Assembly: GCA_035258565.1 (NCBI GenBank)
Contig: DATFXF010000421.1
Span: forward strand, 1-10,185
DNA length: 10,185 nt
Direction of reading: 5' to 3'
DNA from: DATFXF01 sp035258565
GTDB taxonomy: Bacteria > Acidobacteriota > Terriglobia > Acidiferrales > UBA7541
The translations under genes and the position numbers were made by a program. How positions within the stretch are numbered: the stretch's first letter is position 1; each line of letters begins with the position of its first letter. The notes beneath the pieces were generated by a model, which did no database searches, was not told the origin of the DNA, and worked only from the letters and a program-made list of their open reading frames with translations. Positions 1 through 6,194 of the stretch are shown here, in pieces.

Positions 1-2
1 CG

Positions 3-1046
3 TTCTCGCTGGCCACGCAGTTTGCCAATCAGCATCCGCACTGGACCGAGTCGCAGCACTGGATTCTGGGCATTCTGACCAGCCTGCTGTTTTTCTGCTC
101 GGTGGTCTTTCACGAGTTGGCGCACAGCGTCATCGCACAGCACTACCGCATTCCGGTGGTCTCCATCACCCTTTTCGTCTTCGGCGGTGTAGCGCGCATT
201 GGCAAGGAGCCGGGGAGCGCGAAACAGGAGTTCAACATCGCCGTGGCTGGGCCGGTCTCGAGTTACTTGTTGGCGGGAGGCTTCTGGCTATTGACGCGCG
301 TCTTTCCCTCACGCGAGATGCTGGGGGCGCTGGCGCAATGGCTCGCGCAGATCAATGTGGCGCTCGCGACGTTTAACCTGGTTCCCGGTTTCCCACTCGA
401 TGGCGGGCGCATCCTGCGCGCGATCGTCTGGGGCATCACCGGCGACTACACCCGCGCCACGCGCTTTGCTTCGCGCGGCGGGCAACTGCTCGCTTACGTG
501 CTGATCGTGACCGGCATTTGGCAATCCTTGACCGGCGGCTTCGTCGGCGGACTATGGCTCGCCTTCATCGGCTGGTTCTTGCTGACCGCAGCGCAGGAGA
601 GTTACGCGCAGGTGGCCATCCGCGGCGCGCTGCGGGGCCTGCGGGCCGACGACATTATGAGCCGCGAACTGCCCACTGTCGGCCGCGACATCTCGCTCGA
701 AGAGTACGGTCACGAAGTCCTGCGCACCGGCCGCCGCTGCCATTTGGTGGTGACCGACGGCGAGTTGATTGGATTGATGAGTGTGCACGCGCTCAACCGC
801 GTCCCGCACGAAAACTGGGCCAGCACCTCAGTCCAAGCAACTATGATTCCTCGCGAGCAGATTCACTGGACCGCGCCCGAAGAGCCAGTGCTGTCCCTGC
901 TCGAGCGTATGCAGAACGAGGACATCAACCAGATGCCCGTGGTGACCGCCGGGCACGTGGTGGGTCTGGTCAGCCGTGAATCCATCTTGCGCGTCGTGCA
1001 GACTCACGCGGAGGTCGGGGTCACGGGTGCCTTCGAAGGGCGCTGA
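3..1046 (+). CDS. Site-2 protease family (M50) membrane metalloprotease with C-terminal CBS pair, 5' partial
   Basis: The reading frame is open from the window edge, so the true start lies upstream. A GTG at 102 sits directly before the active site and cannot be the real start. The zinc-binding HELAH motif is encoded at 111-125, inside a hydrophobic segment. The second family motif, NLVPGFPLDGGR, follows at about 375-410 and supplies the third metal ligand (Asp codon 399-401). Further hydrophobic segments lie at about 490-590. The last 130 or so residues look like a CBS pair: one repeat starts at the 'ADDIMSRELPTV' stretch (about 645) and the second contains 'DINQMPVV...GLVSRESIL'. M50 enzymes cut substrates within the membrane, and CBS domains often bind adenosine nucleotides, so regulation by energy state is plausible. 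The substrate is unknown. The gene converges on moeA, overlaps its end by 43 bp, and has no obvious link to formate metabolism. Confidence 0.9.
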   Translation, partial: FSLATQFANQHPHWTESQHWILGILTSLLFFCSVVFHELAHSVIAQHYRIPVVSITLFVFGGVARIGKEPGSAKQEFNIAVAGPVSSYLLAGGFWLLTRVFPSREMLGALAQWLAQINVALATFNLVPGFPLDGGRILRAIVWGITGDYTRATRFASRGGQLLAYVLIVTGIWQSLTGGFVGGLWLAFIGWFLLTAAQESYAQVAIRGALRGLRADDIMSRELPTVGRDISLEEYGHEVLRTGRRCHLVVTDGELIGLMSVHALNRVPHENWASTSVQATMIPREQIHWTAPEEPVLSLLERMQNEDINQMPVVTAGHVVGLVSRESILRVVQTHAEVGVTGAFEGR

Positions 1047-2329
1047 GATTCGTTATTGCTGCGCCCAATACGAGCGCTGGCGCCCGCGACGCGATCCCAG
1101 TCGAGTACCTGCACTTCGACCGTGCTCCCAACCTCGAGCGTCAGCGGCCCTTCCGGCAGGAGGATGAGCGCATTCGATTCCGCCGCGGTGCGCACCAGGA
1201 CCGAACACTGATTCGGCAGCGGCGTCACCCGGAAGCCTTCGGCAGCGAGCTCGAGCTGCGCCAGGATAATGTAGCGGTATCCGGGCTTTGATTTCACGGC
1301 ACGGCGGAGCGTGGCGGGCACCGTGGGCAGGGCCGTCGACCGGCATCCTCCGAGACGCAGCAGCGCCGGCCGTACAAACTCGTGAAAGCCCACAAACGCG
1401 GCGGCGGGATTTCCAGGCAGCACGCACACCGGCAGGCTGTCCCAGGTGCCAAATCCGATGGGCTTGCCCGGGCGCATGGCCACTCCCGAGAAACGAAAAT
1501 CGGCGCCGAGCTCGGCGAGCACGTCCTTGACGAGGTCACGCTCACCTGCTGAGGCCCCGCCGGTCGTGACGAGCAGGTCGGCGTCGCGTCGCGCGGATCG
1601 AAGCAGCTCGCCGAGCGCGGTGCGGTCGTCCGGCGCGATGCCGCGGAAGAGCCCTTCCCCGCCCAATTCGGCAATCAACGCCGTCAACGCAAAGGCATTG
1701 CTATTGCGGACCTGGCCATGGCCGGGCGCGCAGGCGATGTCCACGAGCTCGTTGCCCGTGGTGAGTACGCTCACGCGCGGCCGGCGATGCGCCAGCACTT
1801 CTGTCCGGCCAATGAAGGCAACCAGAGCCAGCTTGGCGGGCCCTAGAACCTCTCCGCGGCGCACCAGAACTTCGCCGCGACGCACATCCTCGGCAGGCGG
1901 AAAGATGAAGCTGCCCATAGGGACAGGAGCCGAAAGCAAGATCGCTTCTCGGATGCGCTCCACCCGCTCGTACGGAACGACAGCATCGGCGCCGCGCGGC
2001 ACCGGCGCTCCCGTCGTGATGGCAAGAGCCGTTCCGGGCGCGAGCGAAGCCTCGCCTGCTTGTGCGAGAACCTTGCCAACCACAGGCAGCCGCACGGGGC
2101 CCTCCGGCTTGGCGGCGTCGGAGTCGGCCGCACGCAGCGCGTAGCCGTCCATCGCCGAGCGGGGGTAGGGAACCAGGTCGGCGTCGCCGACAATGTCTTC
2201 GGCGAGGACGCGGCCGAGCGCGTCAGCCAGCGCCACCGGCTCGCCTGGTAAGGCGGAGACGGCAGACAAGATGGCTTCCCGAGCTTCGTCGAAGCTCACG
2301 AGGCGCACCGGTCTAGGAGAAGTCACCAT
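1004..2329 (-). CDS. moeA: Molybdopterin molybdenumtransferase MoeA
   Basis: MoeA inserts molybdate (or tungstate) into adenylylated molybdopterin in the cytoplasm, a late step of Mo-cofactor synthesis. Recognisable signatures, in order, are: PYPRSAMDGYA near the N-terminus; GAPVPRGADAVVPYE; the EDVRRGE and VRRGE stretch; VLTTGNELV, followed by VRNSNAF; the MoCF-binding TTGGASAGERDLV loop with its conserved Asp; and MRPGKPIGFG followed by LPGNPAA. A C-terminal beta-barrel domain (MoeA domain IV) completes the protein. I chose the ATG at 2329 (441 aa) because it leaves a normal short lead into 'VSFDEA' and has a modest AGG seven bases upstream. ATG 2344 and GTG 2359 (451 aa) are in-frame alternatives. 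The last 30 or so residues are a polar tail whose codons overlap the end of the protease gene. The gene is divergent from mobA, consistent with a cofactor-supply role for the nearby FDH. Confidence 0.95.
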   Translation of the reverse strand: MVTSPRPVRLVSFDEAREAILSAVSALPGEPVALADALGRVLAEDIVGDADLVPYPRSAMDGYALRAADSDAAKPEGPVRLPVVGKVLAQAGEASLAPGTALAITTGAPVPRGADAVVPYERVERIREAILLSAPVPMGSFIFPPAEDVRRGEVLVRRGEVLGPAKLALVAFIGRTEVLAHRRPRVSVLTTGNELVDIACAPGHGQVRNSNAFALTALIAELGGEGLFRGIAPDDRTALGELLRSARRDADLLVTTGGASAGERDLVKDVLAELGADFRFSGVAMRPGKPIGFGTWDSLPVCVLPGNPAAAFVGFHEFVRPALLRLGGCRSTALPTVPATLRRAVKSKPGYRYIILAQLELAAEGFRVTPLPNQCSVLVRTAAESNALILLPEGPLTLEVGSTVEVQVLDWDRVAGASARIGRSNNESQRPSKAPVTPTSA

Positions 2330-2438
2330 CGCTCGGCCTGCCATTATACCGCCGGGCACCTGCCGCCCAGCACAACCGGCAACGTAGGGTCGCCATCTTG
2401 CATCGGTCGAGGGCTTAGAGCAACATCGAGCGTCGCGC
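2330..2438. promoter_or_regulatory. Divergent moeA/mobA intergenic region
   Basis: About 110 bp (80 bp if moeA starts at 2359) separate two divergently transcribed Mo-cofactor genes, so both promoters should lie here. On the minus strand a perfect TATAAT hexamer is present at 2348-2343. It overlaps the in-frame ATG at 2344, and no good -35 element is seen 16-18 bp upstream. No convincing promoter could be picked for mobA. I see no ModE-like palindrome. A shared regulatory region is inferred only from gene orientation. Confidence 0.35.
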
Positions 2439-3053
2439 GTGAAACGTTACGCACAGGTGTCGGGATTCATTCTTGCGGGCGGAGCCAGTTCGCGCATGGG
2501 GCGTGACAAAGCGCTGCTCGAGATCGACGGCGAACCTTTGCTCGTGCGCACCGCGCGGCTGCTCGAACCGCTCGTTGCCGACGTGACCGTAATCGGCAGG
2601 CCTGAGCGCTACGCGGCGCTTGGCTTGCGCGCTGTGCCGGACGATACCTCTGGTCGGGGCCCCCTCGGCGGAATCGTGACCGCCCTGCGCGTCTCAGGCA
2701 CCGAATGGAACCTAATCGTGGGTTGCGACCTGCCCTACTTGAATCGAGCCTGGCTCGAGTTGCTCATCACGCGTGCGCTCGCTTCACCGGCCGACGCGCT
2801 CGTGCCCGAGACTCGACGAGGGCTTGAACCCCTTTGCGCCATGTATCGCGCGCGCTCGGCCGCGGCTCTCGGCTCCGCGGTCACCCGAGGCGAGCACAAA
2901 GTCACCGACGCCGTGGCCAAACTGGCGATCGAAAAACTCGGACCCGCTGAATGGGGGCCGATTGATCCCGAGGGTGAACTCTTCAAGAACATGAATACGC
3001 CGGCGGATTACGAGGAGGTGCGGGCCCAGCTTGAAGGGAAAAGGCGCAGTTGA
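2439..3053 (+). CDS. mobA: Molybdenum cofactor guanylyltransferase MobA
   Basis: MobA transfers GMP from GTP to Mo-molybdopterin, giving the MGD form of the cofactor that enzymes of the DMSO reductase superfamily, including formate dehydrogenase, need. The 204-residue protein has a nucleotidyltransferase Rossmann fold. The signature loop LAGGASSRMGRDKALL lies at residues 12-27, where Lys24 is the expected catalytic or nucleotide-binding lysine. GPLGGI lies at 74-79, the metal-binding CDLP at 96-99 (Asp97), and the family C-terminal FKNMNTPAD at 182-190. Its length matches the family (about 190-210 aa). The start is a GTG with only a weak GAG eight bases upstream, but no later start keeps the glycine-rich loop intact. 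It is divergent from moeA and convergent with the STAS gene. Confidence 0.95.
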   Translation: MKRYAQVSGFILAGGASSRMGRDKALLEIDGEPLLVRTARLLEPLVADVTVIGRPERYAALGLRAVPDDTSGRGPLGGIVTALRVSGTEWNLIVGCDLPYLNRAWLELLITRALASPADALVPETRRGLEPLCAMYRARSAAALGSAVTRGEHKVTDAVAKLAIEKLGPAEWGPIDPEGELFKNMNTPADYEEVRAQLEGKRRS

Positions 3054-3204
3054 GCGCAGGGGGCCAGGTGGCTTGGAGGTGAGAGATATGCCACGCCGCT
3101 CAGCGAGCTGCCAAACTGGCCTGTTGCCACGTCGAGAGGGAGAGCAGCGGCAAAGGCAAGACACGCCACGTGGCTGCTCTGCCCAACCCGAGTGTCAGAG
3201 TGGA
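3054..3204. other. Convergent intergenic gap between mobA and the STAS gene
   Basis: This 151 bp gap separates two genes whose 3' ends face each other. I see no credible ORF, no tRNA (there is no T-loop consensus) and no T-tract terminator. Its only notable content is the inverted repeat at 3138-3184 and a 10 bp palindrome at 3165-3174. Confidence 0.6.
3138..3184. repeat. Inverted repeat / possible bidirectional terminator or structured 3' end
   Basis: AGAGCAGC at 3141-3148 is perfectly complementary to GCTGCTCT at 3173-3180. The stem extends by GGG (3138-3140) with CCC (3182-3184) if one G at 3181 is bulged, giving 11 pairs around a 24-base loop. It begins 20 nt after the STAS stop on the minus strand and 84 nt after the mobA stop on the plus strand. 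Its position between convergent genes fits a shared transcript end. However, neither strand has a T-run after the stem, so this is not a canonical intrinsic terminator. A GCCACGTGGC palindrome (3165-3174) overlaps the right side of the loop and could form a competing structure. Confidence 0.4.
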
Positions 3205-3561
3205 CTAATCAGGGGTCAACCCGAGATACTCTTGGCCCTCCAGGATCGTAGCCAAGTTGGTAAGACGCAACAGCTCCTTTATGCGCTGGTTCAAGTTGAT
3301 GAGCTTCAGCTCGCAATTTGCCGTTTTCGTGGACACGTTCAAGCTGACGAGCGTGCCGAGGCCGGCACTGTCGAGGTAGCTCACATTCGCCAGGTCCAGT
3401 ACGATGCACTTGGTCTCGGGGATGAGACTGCGTGTTGTGTCCCGCAGCAAAGGGGATGTAGTGGACGTGATCTTACCCGTGCAACGCACGATCGTTTGGG
3501 TGGGCGTTTTCTCCGTAGCAAGCTGCAATCCAGGGGCGGGCACAGCGGGATTCACACCCAT
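3205..3561 (-). CDS. Single-domain STAS protein, anti-sigma-factor antagonist-like
   Basis: This 118-residue protein is essentially one STAS domain. The diagnostic segment is VLDLANVSYLDSAGLGTLVSL at about residues 54-74, with the DSAG core at 64-67. Ser65 is the residue that a partner kinase phosphorylates in SpoIIAA/RsbV-type proteins. In that family the unphosphorylated form binds an anti-sigma factor or kinase in a partner-switching circuit. The frame stays open upstream to 3645, but I chose the ATG at 3561 because GGAGGAGG lies six bases ahead of it and the STAS fold then begins after a normal short lead. No kinase, phosphatase or sigma factor gene is adjacent, so its partner is unknown. 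It lies downstream of fdhD on the same strand, 146 bp away, and has its own candidate promoter. A link to formate metabolism is not shown. Confidence 0.85.
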   Translation of the reverse strand: MGVNPAVPAPGLQLATEKTPTQTIVRCTGKITSTTSPLLRDTTRSLIPETKCIVLDLANVSYLDSAGLGTLVSLNVSTKTANCELKLINLNQRIKELLRLTNLATILEGQEYLGLTPD

Positions 3562-3567
3562 GACAAA

Positions 3568-3575
3568 CCTCCTCC
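3568..3575 (-). promoter_or_regulatory. Strong ribosome binding site setting the STAS start
   Basis: On the minus strand GGAGGAGG is followed by six bases and then ATG at 3561. This is the best Shine-Dalgarno match in the region. It argues against the longer 146-residue reading that begins at 3645. Confidence 0.85.
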
Positions 3576-3616
3576 CGGCCAGAATGGTTTCGAGTGACGG
3601 CGGCGATAGCAACCAC

Positions 3617-3625
3617 ATTATATCA
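3617..3625 (-). promoter_or_regulatory. Extended -10 promoter candidate for the STAS gene
   Basis: The minus strand reads TGATATAAT, a perfect extended -10 (TGnTATAAT). Transcription would begin near 3610 and leave a leader of about 50 nt before the ATG at 3561. The -35 region is poor (about three of six matches at 17 bp spacing), which is tolerated in extended -10 promoters. The surrounding 100 bp is noticeably more A+T-rich than the coding sequence. This suggests the STAS gene can be transcribed independently of the fdh operon. Confidence 0.55.
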
Positions 3626-3661
3626 GGAAAAACTCCACGTCCCATAGACAGGCGACACTTT

Positions 3662-3687
3662 ACTCTACCACTCTACTAACACTCTAC
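3662..3687. repeat. Three direct copies of ACTCTAC upstream of the STAS promoter
   Basis: ACTCTAC occurs at 3662-3668, 3670-3676 and 3681-3687, with start-to-start spacing of 8 and 11 bases. On the minus strand they read GTAGAGT and lie about 40-60 bp upstream of the extended -10, where an activator might bind. The spacing is close to one helical turn only for the second interval, so this may be simple low-complexity sequence. Confidence 0.4.
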
Positions 3688-3707
3688 TGGGACCGAAAGC
3701 AGGTCGA

Positions 3708-4628
3708 TCAAGATTCGGAGTTCATGTTGAGGCGCTCTTCACCCGCATAGACAATGAAACGCTTCCCGCGCAGGAAACCTACGAGCGTCAGCCGCAGCTC
3801 GCGCGCAAGCTGCACGGCCAGGCTGGACGGCGCAGAGACGGAAGCCACCACGGGAATGCCCGCCACCGTGGCCTTCTGGATGATCTCGAATCCGCCGCGG
3901 CCGCTGACCATCAGCACGTTTTCCGAGAGCGGCAATTTCCCCTGAAGCAGCGCCCAGCCTACGACTTTGTCTACGGCGTTGTGCCGGCCGACGTCTTCGC
4001 GCAATGCGACCATTTGACCGCCTGGATCAAACAACGCCGCCGCATGCAATCCCCCGGTGCGGCCGAAAATAGCCTGGGCTTCGCGCAAGGCCTCCGGCAG
4101 GCGGCACAGCAATTCGGGGTCGAGCCGCAGGTGCGGATCGAGCGGGGGGATGCCGCGCAGGCGTACTTGCTCAATGGACGCCTTGCCGCAGATGCCACAA
4201 CTCGACGCCGCGAAAAAGTTTCGCCGGGCCCGTTCCAGGTGGAGCGAGGCTTCGTCTTCGAGCTCAACCTGGACCACGTTGCCGTGGTCACGTTCGTCAG
4301 CGCCGACGGCGTGTTCGAGCTTGAGAATCTCTTCGGGGCGGCGGAGGAGCCCTTCGGTGTAGAGGAAGCCCGCGGCCAATTCGAGGTCGTGGCCGGGGGT
4401 GCGCATGGTCACGGTGAGCGGGTGCGCGCCTACGCGGATCTCCAGCGGCTCCTCGCCGACCAGATAGTCCTCGAAGCGGCGTACCTTTCCTTCTTGCCAT
4501 TCCCAAACCTGGGTGAGATCGATGCTGCGCGAGCGTTGCGGCACGTCTTGCTTCTCTCGGGCGGCGCCCCCTGCGGCCGCCGGCTGGGGATCGGGAACCG
4601 CTTCCACCATGGCATTGTAACGAGCCAC
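3708..4628 (-). CDS. fdhD: Formate dehydrogenase accessory sulfurtransferase FdhD
   Basis: FdhD takes sulfur from a cysteine desulfurase (IscS in E. coli) and passes it to the bis-MGD cofactor, giving the sulfido-ligated metal that FDH needs for activity. The 306-residue protein shows the CxxC sulfur-carrier motif at Cys144/Cys147 (SSCGICGKAS). It also has GGLHAAAL near 192, EDVGRHNAVDKVVG at about 211-224, the SGRGGFEIIQKA segment near 242-253, SAPSSLAV, and a C-terminal GFLRGKRFIVYAG. The N-terminal 35 or so residues are a variable Ala/Pro/Gln-rich lead. The start used is GTG 4628, and ATG 4610 is a possible alternative; neither has a strong Shine-Dalgarno. It is the last fdh gene of the operon, 52 nt after fdhE, and I see no clear terminator after it. 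Confidence 0.97.
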   Translation of the reverse strand: MARYNAMVEAVPDPQPAAAGGAAREKQDVPQRSRSIDLTQVWEWQEGKVRRFEDYLVGEEPLEIRVGAHPLTVTMRTPGHDLELAAGFLYTEGLLRRPEEILKLEHAVGADERDHGNVVQVELEDEASLHLERARRNFFAASSCGICGKASIEQVRLRGIPPLDPHLRLDPELLCRLPEALREAQAIFGRTGGLHAAALFDPGGQMVALREDVGRHNAVDKVVGWALLQGKLPLSENVLMVSGRGGFEIIQKATVAGIPVVASVSAPSSLAVQLARELRLTLVGFLRGKRFIVYAGEERLNMNSES

Positions 4629-4680
4629 GCCGCTCAGAACAAACTCACCACGCTGTTCCGACAGGGACCGTACATGCAGG

Positions 4681-5508
4681 TTACATGCCCAGCAGGTTTA
4701 CTTGGAGTTTCCTATAGCCCTTCTCCTGTGCCCAGAGGCATAGGGGAAGGCTTGCTAGCTCATCCACTTCAGGAATGGCCAGGCCGTTCTTGGTGAGGTC
4801 CACGGTGTTGATGTACGTCTTGCAAGTGTCGCACGCATCCACACGCATGTGTTTGAATTGGCCGGCCGTGTACGCGGGCAGCTTTTGAAACTCTTCCTCG
4901 CCGCAGGCGGGACAGATCACGCGGCGGTAGTCCCACTCCCCGAGGCACAGCGAACAAACCAGGGAGCGCTTGGCACCGTGGCCTTCTTCGCGCAGCACGC
5001 CCACCTGGGGCTTCCCGGTGCAGATCGGGCAGGCGGGCGGCCCAAAGCGCGGCAGCTCAATGTTGCTCAAGACGGCAAAATGTTCGGCATAAGGCTGTAG
5101 CAGCGCGCGGGCAAAAAACAGGTGGGTCTCTGGCGCGCCCTCCACCACGTGGCCCTCACTTTTCCAATAGGAGGAAAGCAAGTATTCCCAGAGGCTCCAA
5201 TCCTCGCCCTTCAATTCCTCAGCGGCTTCGGACAGCGGCGACGGCGCTACCCGCGCCACCAGGGCAAGCAACTCCGGCACATGTGGCAGCACGGCGCTCA
5301 AGTCCAGGCAGTCGCCGAACGGAACGAACTCCCGGGGCACACCTCCGTTGCGCGCGGATTCGATGCCCTCGCAAATGGCTTGCTGAAAGGAGGCAATTTC
5401 CACATAGAAGGAAAGGACCTCGGAGGCAAACGGATGGATTTCGGCCAACTCTTTGGCGCGGTGGATTCTGCGTTCCCAAGTGGCCTGTTTATTTCTTGGT
5501 AGGGGCAT
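4681..5508 (-). CDS. fdhE: Formate dehydrogenase accessory protein FdhE
   Basis: FdhE is a cytoplasmic, rubredoxin-like metal-binding protein. It interacts with the catalytic subunits of respiratory FDHs and is needed for their activity, probably in quality control before Tat export. From ATG 5508 it has 275 residues. Its four CxxC pairs are CPIC (160-163), CSLC (185-188), CPAC (199-202) and CDTC (226-229), the family hallmark for binding iron. The N-terminal half is helical, as in other members. The frame is open up to 5574, but the ATG at 5508 gives the family-like start. It overlaps the end of fdhI by 20 nt, suggesting translational coupling. The last residues before the stop are NLLGM. 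Confidence 0.93.
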   Translation of the reverse strand: MPLPRNKQATWERRIHRAKELAEIHPFASEVLSFYVEIASFQQAICEGIESARNGGVPREFVPFGDCLDLSAVLPHVPELLALVARVAPSPLSEAAEELKGEDWSLWEYLLSSYWKSEGHVVEGAPETHLFFARALLQPYAEHFAVLSNIELPRFGPPACPICTGKPQVGVLREEGHGAKRSLVCSLCLGEWDYRRVICPACGEEEFQKLPAYTAGQFKHMRVDACDTCKTYINTVDLTKNGLAIPEVDELASLPLCLWAQEKGYRKLQVNLLGM

Positions 5509-6181
5509 GCCCGGTGATCCGGTCGAACCAGAGACGATGGTAATGCTTCGCCCAGCTCTCGGATACCTCGCCACGGATCACGGAAGTGAACCCGCCGCGC
5601 ACAACGGCGGTTCCCATGTAGACGTGAATGATGAACCCGCCCAATGTCAGCAGAAAAGCAATCGGATGGAGCACGACCGATATGTACCGCAGGAACCTCA
5701 GGCTCCAGGGAATGTACTCGCTGAACCACAGCACCAAGCCGGTCAGCAGCAGCACGATTCCGCCCCAAAACATCAACCAAAATAGGTATTTTTGCCCAAG
5801 GTTGAAGCGGTCCACGGGTGCCCACTGCTCCCAGGTCCGTTGAGCGGTAACGGGATGCAGCTCTTCTTCTTCGTTCCGGACGTACTGTCCCAGGGTCTTT
5901 TTCCACTCAAGGTCCACCTCCGTAATCCGCATGTCCCGACCCCATAACTGGTACATGTACAGAAGCGAGGCTACGAACACGAGTCCAACCCATGGGTGGG
6001 TAGCTCGCGCCATGGGGCCGCCACCGAGCAAAGCTGCGATCCACCACATCCACGGCGACCACAGAGCTAGTCCGTTCAGAAGCAGGTACACATAGGAGAG
6101 CCCTGAAATGCAGTGCACAATGCGCTCGGTAAGGTTATAGCGGAGGATGCGACCTCCGGGAAGTACGCGTGTCTCGCCCAT
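5489..6181 (-). CDS. fdhI: Formate dehydrogenase gamma subunit, cytochrome b556
   Basis: This is the membrane anchor that takes electrons from the iron-sulfur subunit through two b hemes and reduces quinone. The 230-residue protein has four strongly hydrophobic stretches at about 24-53, 63-80, 132-152 and 166-190. Histidines 23, 62, 172 and 186 repeat the spacing of the heme ligands of E. coli FdnI (39 residues between the first two, 14 between the last two). I chose ATG 6181 because AGGAGG lies six bases upstream; the frame itself stays open to 6235. It follows fdhB by 13 nt and overlaps fdhE by 20 nt. The charged loop at about 84-125 is longer than I would expect from E. coli FdnI (217 aa), which accounts for the extra length. 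E. coli fdnI and fdoI are the closest named counterparts. Confidence 0.93.
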   Translation of the reverse strand: MGETRVLPGGRILRYNLTERIVHCISGLSYVYLLLNGLALWSPWMWWIAALLGGGPMARATHPWVGLVFVASLLYMYQLWGRDMRITEVDLEWKKTLGQYVRNEEEELHPVTAQRTWEQWAPVDRFNLGQKYLFWLMFWGGIVLLLTGLVLWFSEYIPWSLRFLRYISVVLHPIAFLLTLGGFIIHVYMGTAVVRGGFTSVIRGEVSESWAKHYHRLWFDRITGHAPTKK

Positions 6182-6187
6182 GTTTCG

Positions 6188-6193
6188 CCTCCT
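6188..6193 (-). promoter_or_regulatory. Ribosome binding site deciding the fdhI start
   Basis: AGGAGG on the minus strand, six bases before ATG 6181, lies directly behind the fdhB stop codon (6197-6195). It fixes the fdhI start and rules out the longer frame, which would run 41 bp into fdhB. Confidence 0.85.
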
Positions 6194-6194
6194 A

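Noticed and set aside
1446..2144. A 232-codon plus-strand ORF inside moeA
   Set aside because: Its composition is almost entirely Ser/Arg/Pro/Ala/Thr, typical of an out-of-frame reading of a G+C-rich gene. The minus-strand MoeA reading has every family motif.
3054..3204. tRNA-Sec (selC) or other tRNA in the gap after mobA
   Set aside because: selC is sometimes near FDH genes, so I looked for it. There is no T-loop consensus, no acceptor stem pairing and no CCA end.
3031..3597. A 188-codon plus-strand ORF covering the mobA end and the STAS gene
   Set aside because: It overlaps the end of mobA in another frame and runs antisense to the STAS domain. It has no recognisable family features.
3690..3707. 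Short GACC/GGTC hairpin after the fdhD stop as a terminator
   Set aside because: It has only four base pairs and no T-tract. It is too weak to call, so read-through from fdhD into the STAS gene remains possible.
3981..4796. A 271-codon plus-strand ORF opposite fdhD and the end of fdhE
   Set aside because: It is antisense to conserved FdhD motifs and crosses the fdhE-fdhD junction. Nothing in its translation is family-like.
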